From CAZKWY01 sp964556655 (lineage in GTDB: Bacteria > Patescibacteriota > Minisyncoccia > Portnoybacterales > UBA2143), in contig CAZKWY010000001.1 in the NCBI GenBank assembly GCA_964556655.1, forward strand, positions 1-64,000: a DNA stretch of 64,000 nt, given 5' to 3'. Both the position numbers and the translations under genes were made by a program. The notes under the pieces were generated by a model that worked only from the letters and a program-made list of their open reading frames with translations, searched no databases and had not been told where the DNA came from. This document shows, piece after piece, positions 49,660-57,743 of this stretch (positions are counted from its first letter, which is position 1; each line of letters starts with the position of its first letter).

Positions 49660-51021
49660 ATGGACTTAAAAGAACTTTGGCAGACAACTTTAACCGAAAT
49701 AGAGCTGACCACATCCAAAGCCAATTATATCACCTGGTTCAAAAACACTGACATTCATGCCAAAAAAGAAGGAACTGTTATCATCAACACTCCCAACGGG
49801 TTCACCAAAGAATGGCTGGAGAACAAATACAACAAACTAATTTTAAAAATTCTCCGCAATCACTCTCCTGACGTTAAAGATGTCCAATTCGTTATTGGGA
49901 AATCTTCTTTTTCACCAAAAGAAAACGAATACAAGAAAGAAAAAGAAGAAAACTTCTTAAACGACCAGCAATTAGGCTTTCAAGAATTTAATCTTAATAA
50001 AGAAACCAATCTCAATCCTAAATATAACTTTGACAACTTTATTGTAGGCTCTTTCAACGAATTAGCTCAAGCGGCCGGCCGAGCTGTGGTTAAGCATGCA
50101 GGAACTCTCTACAACCCTTTATTTGTTTACGGCGGCGTAGGATTAGGCAAAACCCACCTCTTGCAAGCTATTGGCAATGAATTAACCAAAAAACACCCGA
50201 ATAAAAAAATAAAATACTTAAGCTCTGAAAAATATACCACTGAACTTGTAGATGCTATCTCTAAAAGAGGGATGGAAAGTTTTAAAGATAAATACCATAA
50301 AACAGATGTGCTTATTATTGATGATATTCAATTTATTGCTGGCAAAGAAAAAACACAAGAAGAGTTTTTCCATACCTTTAATTCTCTTTATCAAAAAAAT
50401 AAACAAATTATCATTAGCTCCGATAGGCCGCCTAACGCTATCGCCACCTTAGAAGACCGCCTAAGATCAAGATTTGAAGGAGGAATGATCGCTGATGTGA
50501 GCACTCCTGATCTAGAAACAAGATTTGCTATTTTAAAAAATAAAGCTCAAGAGAAAAAAGTTAAAATCCCTGATGAATCAATTAATTATATTGTCACCCA
50601 TATCCAAAAAAGCATTAGGGATCTAGAAGGAGCGCTTAACAGGGTAGTGGCTTTTTCTCAAATTAACAATACCACTCCTACGCTTAAAAATACCGCCAAG
50701 ATACTTTCTCAGATCATTAAAACACCAAAAAAAATGACCAATCACAAAAACATCATTCAAACTGTGGCAGAATTTTATGATATCGCCATCAGTGATTTAA
50801 CTAGCCACTCCCGCAAAAAAGAATTAGTCAGACCTAGACAAATTACTATGCATCTCCTAAGAGAAGAGCTAAAAGGATCGTATCCTTTTATTGGAGAAAA
50901 ATTGGGCGGTAGAGATCATACCACTGTTATTTATGCCTGCCAAAAAATTAATAAGGAGATAGAAGAAAACGACTCTCTTCAACAAGAAATCAATCTCATT
51001 AAAGAAAGGCTTTATAATTAA
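49660..51021 (+). CDS. dnaA: Chromosomal replication initiator DnaA
   Basis: 453 aa with all four domains: I (LKELWQTTLTEIELTTSKANYITWFKNT), short II, AAA+ III with Walker A GGVGLGKTHLLQAIGN (about 157-172), Walker B VLIIDDIQFI and sensor II region, and IV with the DNA-binding signature LGGRDHTTVIYACQKI (about 418). It opens oriC. The leader is about 30 bases and has no SD. Confidence 0.98.
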   Translation: MDLKELWQTTLTEIELTTSKANYITWFKNTDIHAKKEGTVIINTPNGFTKEWLENKYNKLILKILRNHSPDVKDVQFVIGKSSFSPKENEYKKEKEENFLNDQQLGFQEFNLNKETNLNPKYNFDNFIVGSFNELAQAAGRAVVKHAGTLYNPLFVYGGVGLGKTHLLQAIGNELTKKHPNKKIKYLSSEKYTTELVDAISKRGMESFKDKYHKTDVLIIDDIQFIAGKEKTQEEFFHTFNSLYQKNKQIIISSDRPPNAIATLEDRLRSRFEGGMIADVSTPDLETRFAILKNKAQEKKVKIPDESINYIVTHIQKSIRDLEGALNRVVAFSQINNTTPTLKNTAKILSQIIKTPKKMTNHKNIIQTVAEFYDIAISDLTSHSRKKELVRPRQITMHLLREELKGSYPFIGEKLGGRDHTTVIYACQKINKEIEENDSLQQEINLIKERLYN

Positions 51022-51189
51022 CCTCTTATAAGATTTTTATCAACAAGCTTTTCTATTCTTTTTGCCCAAGCTGTTAAAAAGAAAAATAACTCTAATAAAC
51101 AAAAAAGAAGTTTTTCCCCATAAAAATTATCACTAATAATATCAATAATAATTTTATATTTATATTATTAATATTATTATTAATTAATA
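51022..51189. other. AT-rich dnaA-dnaN spacer, candidate unwinding element
   Basis: The last ~70 bases before dnaN are almost pure A/T with repeated TAATATTATTA words. A DnaA-box variant TTATCAACA lies near 51036. This is a good candidate for the DNA unwinding element, placed downstream of dnaA as in Bacillus-type bipartite origins. Confidence 0.6.
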
Positions 51190-52302
51190 ATGGAAATTAT
51201 TTGTCTCAAAGAAAAATTAAAAAAGGCCCTTAATATTGCGGAAAGAATTATCGGAAGAAACTTAACTTTGCCTATCTTAAATAACCTTTTATTGAATACA
51301 GAAAAGAATAAGCTAAGAATTTCTTCTACTAACCTTGAAATAGGCATTAATTGTTGGCTTCCTGTTAAAGTTAAGGAAAAAGGAAGCATTACTGTGCCTG
51401 CTAAATTGATAGCTGGTTTTGTTAATAATCTTCCCAATAAAAAAGTAGAGATAAAAAATAAAAACAACCAACTGCAGATAAAATGCGAAAGCTATAAATC
51501 AATTATTAACGGCTTAAGCGCCGATGATTTTCCTATTATCCCTAAAGTTAAAAGTGATTGTGTCTTAGAAATCAAAGGCAGTAATTTAAGGGATACTCTT
51601 TCTCAGGTGGTGAGCATTGCTTCTTTTTCAGAATCAAGGCCTGAAATTTCTGGTGTTTTTATTTCCTTTAATAAAAATAATATTACCTTAGCGGCAACAG
51701 ATAGCTTTAGGTTGGCGGAAAAAAATTTAGAAGCGGAGAAAAGCAACTTTTCATTCGGAGAAAACAGCTCTATTATTGTTCCTCAGAGGACAATTCAGGA
51801 ATTAATAAGGATCTTAGGCGAAGAAGATAGCGAGCTGGTTAAATTATTTTTTGCTAATAGCCAAATTTTATTTGATATGGGCAATCAGCAGATTGTTTCA
51901 CGTCTTATTGAGGGTCAATACCCAGATTATCAACAAATTATCCCCGACAAACTTGAAACAGAAGCTATTATTAATAAACAGGAGTTAATTAACAGCGTTA
52001 AATTATCCGGTTTATTCAGCGGCAAGGCAGGAAATGTCAATCTATTAGTTAATCCTAAAAAATCGGCGGTCATTGTTTCCTCAAAAGACACTGAACTAGG
52101 GCAAAACCAATCCCAAATAGAGGCTAAGATTAAAGGGAAAGAAATAGAGGCAACGTTAAATTATCAATATATATTAGAAGGATTAAGCAATATTTTTAGC
52201 GATAAAGTTGTTTTGGGGCTTAATGATAATTCCAAGCCAGTTTTATTAAAACCAGTAGGAGATATTAGTTATAATTATATTGTTATGCCTATTAAAGTAT
52301 AA
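51190..52302 (+). CDS. dnaN: DNA polymerase III sliding clamp (beta)
   Basis: 370 aa, three repeated clamp folds. The start MEIICLKEKLKKALNIAERIIGRNLTLPILNNLLL is canonical, followed by DDFPIIPKV (about 117), PEISGVFISF, ATDSFRLAEK (about 165), the SRLIEGQYPDYQQIIPD block, and the C-terminal PVLLKPVGDISYNYIVMPIKV. Its stop codon overlaps the start of the next gene (TAATG). Confidence 0.97.
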   Translation: MEIICLKEKLKKALNIAERIIGRNLTLPILNNLLLNTEKNKLRISSTNLEIGINCWLPVKVKEKGSITVPAKLIAGFVNNLPNKKVEIKNKNNQLQIKCESYKSIINGLSADDFPIIPKVKSDCVLEIKGSNLRDTLSQVVSIASFSESRPEISGVFISFNKNNITLAATDSFRLAEKNLEAEKSNFSFGENSSIIVPQRTIQELIRILGEEDSELVKLFFANSQILFDMGNQQIVSRLIEGQYPDYQQIIPDKLETEAIINKQELINSVKLSGLFSGKAGNVNLLVNPKKSAVIVSSKDTELGQNQSQIEAKIKGKEIEATLNYQYILEGLSNIFSDKVVLGLNDNSKPVLLKPVGDISYNYIVMPIKV

Positions 52303-53068
52303 TGATTAGCAAATTAAAACAAATTGGCTTATCAGACAAAGAAGCTAGAGTTTATCTAGCTTCTTTGGAGCTTGGAGAAGCTTCTATCCAAAAATTTCTT
52401 TAAAAGCAGAAGTCAATCGACCAACTACTTATGTTCAGATGGATAGCCTTATTAAAATGGGATTAATGGCTTCTGTGGAAAAGAATAAAAAAAAGCGCTT
52501 TTCGCCTCTTCCTCCTTCGCAACTGCTTTCTTTTTTAGATAACAAAGAAAAAGAAATTGCCAAAAAGAGAGAAGATCTTAAATTGTCTCTATCAGAGTTT
52601 GATTATATTTATAATTTATCTTCTTCTAGCGAAAAGCCCAGGGTGATGTTTTTTGAAGGAAGAGAGGGGATTAAAGCTATCCAAAACGATATTCTTAAAA
52701 GTAAAATAGATCATATTTGCGAATTTGTTTCTTTAGATGATTCTTATCGTGTTTTTCCGCCAAAAAAAAACGATCATAGGGCAAAAATGAAAAAGAAGTT
52801 AAAAAAAGTTGTCAGTCGTGTAATTTATACCACTCAAAAAGGCCCTTTTCTAAAAGAAAAAGACAATCTTACTGAACGGCGGTTTGTGCCTTATGAGAAA
52901 TATCCTTTTCATACTGAAATTAGTGTTTATGCCAATAAAACAGCCTTTGTTTCCCATCAAGATAAGCTTATTGGCGCGGTAATTGAATGCCAAGATATTT
53001 CTAACAGCTTGGAGATTATTTTTAATCTAGCTTGGGAGGCAACAGAAAAACACCAAAGAGAAAAATAA
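52302..53068 (+). pseudogene. TrmB-like transcriptional regulator, frameshifted
   Basis: ATG 52302 overlaps the dnaN stop and opens a winged-helix start (MISKLKQIGLSDKEARVYLA) that ends at TAA 52401-52403. The frame shifted by one base continues as SLKAEVNRPTTYVQMDSLIKMGL and on to 53068 with the TrmB C-terminal sensor region (PRVMFFEGREGIKAI). Restoring one A in the A-run at 52391-52395 joins both halves. TrmB proteins sense sugars or other ligands. It may be a pseudogene, a sequencing error or a programmed slip. Confidence 0.85.
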
Positions 53069-53089
53069 GTCGTAGTTGTTTTTAATTTT

Positions 53090-53126
53090 TAAAGCCCCTA
53101 TTCCGAAAACAAAGGAATAGGGGCTT
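53090..53126. terminator. Terminator after the TrmB-like gene
   Basis: AAAGCCCCTATTCC pairs with GGAATAGGGGCTTT (14 bp, no mismatch), nine-base loop, A/T runs on both sides. Confidence 0.88.
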
Positions 53127-53252
53127 TTAAGCTGCCCTCTTTGCAGTGGGCAACCCTAGGTAGTGTGAATTTTTTTATTGCCATAAAGCAGCACTCTCCT
53201 TTCTTAATATTTTATTATAGATGTTTTTTGATAGGATATCAAGTGAATATTT
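53127..53252. other. Spacer upstream of the small-RNA operators
   Basis: Contains a short GCCC/GGGC hairpin near 53133-53151 followed at a distance by a T-run (53170-53177). No coding potential seen. Confidence 0.4.
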
Positions 53253-53274
53253 TATGTCAACAATATTTGACATA
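53253..53274. promoter_or_regulatory. Operator dyad 1 (TATGTCAA-N6-TTGACATA)
   Basis: Perfect 8-base inverted repeat with a 6-base centre, about 65 bases upstream of the -35 box of the small RNA promoter. It shares the TGACATA half-site with dyad 2; a lone AATGTCA half-site lies at 53302-53308. Confidence 0.7.
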
Positions 53275-53322
53275 GATCAACAAAATTTATATGATATCAA
53301 TAATGTCAGTTTTTTAGCGTAG

Positions 53323-53350
53323 TTTTATGTCATTATCTATTGACATAAAA
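53323..53350. promoter_or_regulatory. Operator dyad 2 overlapping the -35 box
   Basis: TTTTATGTCA and TGACATAAAA, perfect 10-base arms with an 8-base centre. The right arm covers five of the six bases of the -35 hexamer (53340-53345), a position where a bound repressor would block RNA polymerase. Confidence 0.75.
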
Positions 53351-53368
53351 TATAATAAGTGATATAAT
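53340..53368 (+). promoter_or_regulatory. Consensus promoter of the small RNA
   Basis: TTGACA (53340-53345), 17 bases, TATAAT (53363-53368) with TGA extended -10: every hexamer base is consensus. Predicted start near 53375. Confidence 0.92.
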
Positions 53369-53374
53369 CTAGAA

Positions 53375-53488
53375 AACAACACTTTTTAGTGCGAGAGTCT
53401 CGCCTCGTTCTCCTCCTTACGAGGCCTCCTTCCGGGGGGATAGGGGCTTGATGCCGTAAGAGGCTTTCGCGCTAAAGGGTGTTTTTTT
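53375..53488 (+). ncRNA. Small structured RNA with anti-SD loop
   Basis: A ~114-nt RNA whose ends pair: AACAC..GGTGTT and TTTAGTGCGAGAG / CTTTCGCGCTAAA (13 pairs, two G-U), followed by a T7 run, so the closing stem doubles as terminator. Inside, GCCTCGT/ACGAGGC (53402-53408 / 53419-53425) displays the loop TCTCCTCCTT, identical in kind to the 16S anti-SD CCUCCUU; a second CCTCCTT follows at 53425-53431. It is not SRP RNA (no GGAA apical motif) or tmRNA. The T-run overlaps the end of the convergent PBP1A gene. Confidence 0.75.
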
Positions 53489-56036
53489 ATTCTATTCTTA
53501 TTTCAACAATATCTTCTGCTTTATTAAGCGATTTATCATAAACTCTTGCTTTGATAATTTGTTTTTCAGAAGAATGGTCTAGATAAGAAACAATAGGCAG
53601 AGTCAAAGAATAAGGCACACGAGTATCGACTCCGATTAAATAGTCGTTGAAGTAAAATTCTACTTGGCTAACTTTTAATAATGATTTTACTTGAGCAGAA
53701 ATAGTTAATTCTGATTTTTTTATTGTTTCGTTGTTTTTAGGAGAGATGATTTTAATATTAATGCTTTCTTCAGGCGAATTGTTTCCATTCTGGCAGGATT
53801 GGCAGGGCGGAGTTTGATTATAACAAATGTCTTCGGAGCACCCTTGTTCTTGCGCCCATAAAAGAACTGGCGCTTCCCAGTTGTTGAACTGGGGGTCTTG
53901 GCTGGGGTTTTTCGGATAATCGCCCAGAGGATTATCTTTATCAACATAGTAAAGAATATTATGCGCTTGGCGATAATTTCTTTCTTCTATTAGGCCAATA
54001 GGAGTTTCGCCAGTAGCAGCCTCTCCGGTTTTTTTGTTAATAAGAACAGTTGTTTGAGAAAAAAATTCTCCATTTAACATTGGTTTAGTTGGCGGGTTGT
54101 TTTCTTGAGGAGGAGCGAACTCTTCATTCTGGATGGGCAGATTGAAATAATTATTAGTTGATTTTTTTTCTTTTTTTGTTTCTTCTTTTGCTTGGTAGCT
54201 TTTTTCCATAAAAGCTTTCCATATAGGGGCGGCCACATAAAGACCGGCTGCTCCCGGCTTCATTTTTTGAGAATAATCGTTATTACCAGCCCAGACTCCT
54301 ACTACTAAGCTGGGCGTGTATCCTACAGTCCAGCCGTCGCTGTAGTTTTGCGTGGTGCCTGTTTTAGCGGCGGCGGAACGGCCTGGCAGGTAGAGATCTG
54401 ACTGAGGGCCAAACATAGGCACGCGCGCTGCTTCATCAGAAAGGATGCTGTTAATTTGACGCGCGGTTTGCGCTTCAAGCACTCTTATAGAATCAGGGCG
54501 GTATTCTTCTAGGATATTTCCTTGGGCATCCTCTATCTTTAAAATGATGGCTGCCTTGTTCTTAATCCCCTCGGCGGCAAAAACGCCATAGGCGGCTGTT
54601 TCATCAAAAAGCTTTACTTCTCCGCCTCCTAGAACCAGAGAAAGGCCGTATGCTTTTCTGTTTTTGAGGGTAGAGATGCCCATATCGTGGGCAAGATTAA
54701 TGGTTTCCTCTATTCCTGCCAGGTAAAGCGTTTTTACCGAAGTTACGTTAATAGATTGGGCCAGAGAATTTCTCATGCTAATAGGGCCGCGATACTGAAG
54801 GTCGTAGTTTTTAGGCAAATAAAGTTGTTCGCCAGCGCCAAAATTGGTAGGCATGTCAAAAAGCATTGTTTCTGGGGTATATCCTTTTCTAAAAGCGGCA
54901 GCATAGGCAAAGGGCTTAAAAGAAGATCCTGGCTGGCGATAGGGGCTGGTAGCTACATTAAACTGGTCTTCTTGATAATTCTTTGATCCTACCAAAGCCA
55001 CTACATGGCCTGTTTTAGGATCAATAGCGACTAGAGCGCCATTGTTCGCGCTATATTTTTGCTGGTTTTTTTCCACTCCTTCGGCTACTATTTCTTCGGC
55101 GATCTGCTGGAGATCCCAGTCTAAAGTAGTGTAAACCTTAAGGCCCGCTTTGTTAATGTCAGCATAAGTTTGCTGGTAGTTTTTCTCTAGGTATTCTTTA
55201 ACCATAGCAACAAAATGATGCGCTTTTAGATCTTTCTGGCTGGCGTATTTTATTTCTTCATCTTTGGCTTCTTGCGCTTGCCGCGCCCCTAAATAGCCTA
55301 ATTGGACCATTCGATCTAAGATATAGTTTTTTCTTTGTTTTAATTCTTCAACATGAGAGCCATAAGGAGAATAATAGCTGGGAGCTTTAGGCAGGGCCGC
55401 TAAGGCGGCTCCCTCCGCGAGAGTAAGCTCTTTAGCCGATTTGTTAAAAAAAGTTCGGCTGGCGGCTTCTATACCGTAAGCGTTTGAGCCATAAGGAACC
55501 TGATTAAGATAGAAGCTCAAAATTTCATCTTTCGTATATTTGCTTTCTAGCTCAAGAGATAAGATAGCTTCTTTAATTTTTCTAACAATAGTTCTCTCTG
55601 ATTGAGGCCCTCCCAGATAGGCGTTTTTAATAAATTGCTGAGTAATAGTAGATCCACCCTGGGATATTCTTTTTTGGGTGATATTTGACCAAGCGGCTCT
55701 AAGGATGCCGCGCCAGTCTAAGCCGATATGATGATAAAAATTATCGTCTTCTATGGCAATAGTAGCCTCTTTGATAAATTGGGGAATTTCTTTATAGGGG
55801 ATGACGGTCCTTTTTTCTTCGCCATGGATGTCGTAAAGAATGACTTCTCCGCTGCGATCATATATTTTGGTTGATTCGATGATTTCTCTTTGCCCCATAT
55901 TATTAGGATTAGGCAGGTCCTTGGCAAAATAAGCGAAGAGAAAGATAGTCCCTAAAAGACCGAAGACAAAGCAAAAAACAGCTAACTTAAAAGCTACTTT
56001 AACAATTCCCAGGCTTGTTATTCTTTTGATACTCAT
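53487..56036 (-). CDS. Bifunctional class A penicillin-binding protein
   Basis: 849-aa PBP1A-like enzyme: N-terminal membrane helix (FKLAVFCFVFGLLGTIFLFAYF), glycosyltransferase domain with EDDNFYHHIGLDWRGIL and GGSTITQQFIKN, transpeptidase domain with SxxK in QPGSSFKPFAY, SxN in QSINVTS and KTG in AAKTGTTQNYSDGW. After the transpeptidase come ~200 extra residues: a Pro/Asn-rich linker, a Cys cluster (GCSEDICYNQTPPCQSC) and an Ig-like domain (about 765-845). ATG 56036 is chosen; an upstream start would add 12 residues before the cytoplasmic tail. Confidence 0.94.
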   Translation of the reverse strand: MSIKRITSLGIVKVAFKLAVFCFVFGLLGTIFLFAYFAKDLPNPNNMGQREIIESTKIYDRSGEVILYDIHGEEKRTVIPYKEIPQFIKEATIAIEDDNFYHHIGLDWRGILRAAWSNITQKRISQGGSTITQQFIKNAYLGGPQSERTIVRKIKEAILSLELESKYTKDEILSFYLNQVPYGSNAYGIEAASRTFFNKSAKELTLAEGAALAALPKAPSYYSPYGSHVEELKQRKNYILDRMVQLGYLGARQAQEAKDEEIKYASQKDLKAHHFVAMVKEYLEKNYQQTYADINKAGLKVYTTLDWDLQQIAEEIVAEGVEKNQQKYSANNGALVAIDPKTGHVVALVGSKNYQEDQFNVATSPYRQPGSSFKPFAYAAAFRKGYTPETMLFDMPTNFGAGEQLYLPKNYDLQYRGPISMRNSLAQSINVTSVKTLYLAGIEETINLAHDMGISTLKNRKAYGLSLVLGGGEVKLFDETAAYGVFAAEGIKNKAAIILKIEDAQGNILEEYRPDSIRVLEAQTARQINSILSDEAARVPMFGPQSDLYLPGRSAAAKTGTTQNYSDGWTVGYTPSLVVGVWAGNNDYSQKMKPGAAGLYVAAPIWKAFMEKSYQAKEETKKEKKSTNNYFNLPIQNEEFAPPQENNPPTKPMLNGEFFSQTTVLINKKTGEAATGETPIGLIEERNYRQAHNILYYVDKDNPLGDYPKNPSQDPQFNNWEAPVLLWAQEQGCSEDICYNQTPPCQSCQNGNNSPEESINIKIISPKNNETIKKSELTISAQVKSLLKVSQVEFYFNDYLIGVDTRVPYSLTLPIVSYLDHSSEKQIIKARVYDKSLNKAEDIVEIRIE

Positions 56037-56072
56037 TCTTATAATAATGCCAAAATTAAATATTTTTGGCAA

Positions 56073-56241
56073 GAAAATTACTCAATAAAAAATCTCTTCT
56101 TGAGAGAAAAAATCCTATAGCTAGCAGGATATTTTAATTTTTTGCTTAAAAGATAATCAATAGTTTCCCCGGCCGAGTTCATTTTTTTTCGTGATGAGGG
56201 AAGTGGTGGATCTATAATCCAGGAAAAGAGCAAGATGTCAT
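56073..56241. other. Intergenic spacer before PBP1A
   Basis: 169 bases. I see no gene, strong hairpin or clear promoter here beyond scattered AT-rich stretches. Confidence 0.4.
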
Positions 56242-57738
56242 TTATCCTTTAGCGATAAAGTGAGGAAAAAATATTTTTTTTAGTTTGAGCAGACGGATCG
56301 GTCTCAAATCAAATGATTGATAAACAGCCTCGGCGACGCTTTTGGCCCATTCGTTAAGAGATTGATAATTATCTTGGGCTAGAGTTCTGTTTAAGGAGAG
56401 AATGCGGCAGAGTCTTCTGTTGGGGCTGAAATGAGATTTCTTAAAAGGGACGCCATCAGAAATAAGGAATTCTTCTTCTTTTTCGAGGTGTTTTAAATGG
56501 TATCCCGGGCGCAAGTAAGATAGTTTTCCTTGTTTAAGGCGATAGATTCCTGCCTTGGTTTGTTTATGGTTTCTTGCCCAGTGGCCGGTAAGATTATGCG
56601 GGAAGAGCTGGCTTCCTCTTTTGGCTTGTCTTATCAGGCGATTAATCTCTTGGCAGTTGATGCGGTAGGGATGATTAAGGAATTCCAGCGCGTGGAATCC
56701 TATTAGAGGAGGTTCGTTATTAATAGTTTGGCACATTGTTAAAGCAGGGAAGGACCCTAAAAGGCGCGGATTGCATTCAATTAAAAAAAGTTTTTCTGTT
56801 TTTTGGTCTAAAATAAAATCTAATCCAAAAATGCCTTGATATCCCCGCTGATGGAAATAAAGGCCGATTTTTTCTACCATTTCGTAAGCTTGATGAAGAA
56901 TTTTTTCAGAAAAGGAAGAGCTTGTCCAGTCATGGCCACAGAAAAGGCCGCTTCCTTTTTCTGGATTGTAGAGCTGGGGAATATCTAGAATTTGCAATTG
57001 GGGATTAGTGGAGAGAATCCCTTGCCTGGTTACACAGCCAGTAATGCTGGGAGAAGGGCCGTGGATAAATTGAGCTACAATGGCTTCAGTAGGCGGACGG
57101 ATTATTTTCGCTTCTTCCTTGTTCCATTTTTCTTCTAGTTTAGCAATGGCCTTCTGAAAATCTTCTTTATTCTTAATAAAAAAAGTTCCTTTTCCGCCCC
57201 CCTTGGCGGGATGTTGAATAACGAAAGGAAGGCCGTATTTATTAACAAGATGGCCGTAATGGAGGCGACGGGGCGTATCTATTTTTCCCGGCGGAAGATT
57301 AAGCTTTAGCTCTTGGGCGATTTTTCTGAAATTAACTTTGTCTTCAAATAGTTTTTTGCCAAAATTAGTAGGGTTGCTCATTAAAAGCCAATTATTTTCT
57401 TGGCATACTTTTTCCATTTTTTCAGACGATTTATAAACAGTAATCGCCGGCCGATCGAATTGGTTTAAGTATTTTTTAGTTTTGGGGTGATCTAAGATAG
57501 TAGTGGCGTTGCGCGGTGCTTGAATATGCTTGGTGCCCATGCCTTTTTCTAGAGAAAGAGTAGGGACATCTTTTTCGATTAAAGCGGTATCTAAACTATA
57601 GCGCAAGGCAAGAAGACGGTAATTAGAAGTGATTTCTTCTAGTCCTAGCCGATCAAAAGCATAAGCCCCCGCGCCGAAGAGGGGATTTTTGATTTCTTTA
57701 AAGGCTTGCTTGAGGGAGGAAAGGTCTTTAACTTCCAT
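56242..57738 (-). CDS. ATP-grasp ligase-like protein
   Basis: 498 aa. An N-terminal pre-ATP-grasp fold (FGAGAYAFDRLGLEEITSNYRLLALRYSLDTALIEKDVP) precedes an ATP-grasp domain: lid and nucleotide region LPFVIQHPAKGGGKGTFFIKNKEDF (about 190), then metal-binding GIFGLDFILDQKTEKLFLIECNPRLLGS (about 300), which has the E-x-N pair. The family joins a carboxylate to an amine or thiol through acyl phosphate. Exact substrate unknown. It begins 5 bases after the ATP-grasp-retropepsin gene, so both are in one operon. Its C-terminal ~130 residues are unassigned. Confidence 0.85.
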   Translation of the reverse strand: MEVKDLSSLKQAFKEIKNPLFGAGAYAFDRLGLEEITSNYRLLALRYSLDTALIEKDVPTLSLEKGMGTKHIQAPRNATTILDHPKTKKYLNQFDRPAITVYKSSEKMEKVCQENNWLLMSNPTNFGKKLFEDKVNFRKIAQELKLNLPPGKIDTPRRLHYGHLVNKYGLPFVIQHPAKGGGKGTFFIKNKEDFQKAIAKLEEKWNKEEAKIIRPPTEAIVAQFIHGPSPSITGCVTRQGILSTNPQLQILDIPQLYNPEKGSGLFCGHDWTSSSFSEKILHQAYEMVEKIGLYFHQRGYQGIFGLDFILDQKTEKLFLIECNPRLLGSFPALTMCQTINNEPPLIGFHALEFLNHPYRINCQEINRLIRQAKRGSQLFPHNLTGHWARNHKQTKAGIYRLKQGKLSYLRPGYHLKHLEKEEEFLISDGVPFKKSHFSPNRRLCRILSLNRTLAQDNYQSLNEWAKSVAEAVYQSFDLRPIRLLKLKKIFFPHFIAKG

Positions 57739-57743
57739 AAGGG

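Noticed and set aside
52302..53068. Programmed frameshift as the default reading
   Set aside because: There is only a short A5 run and no stimulatory structure that I can see; a lesion or read error is likelier.
53375..53488. 4.5S/SRP RNA
   Set aside because: The size is right but the conserved apical GGAA loop and AGCA internal loop are absent.
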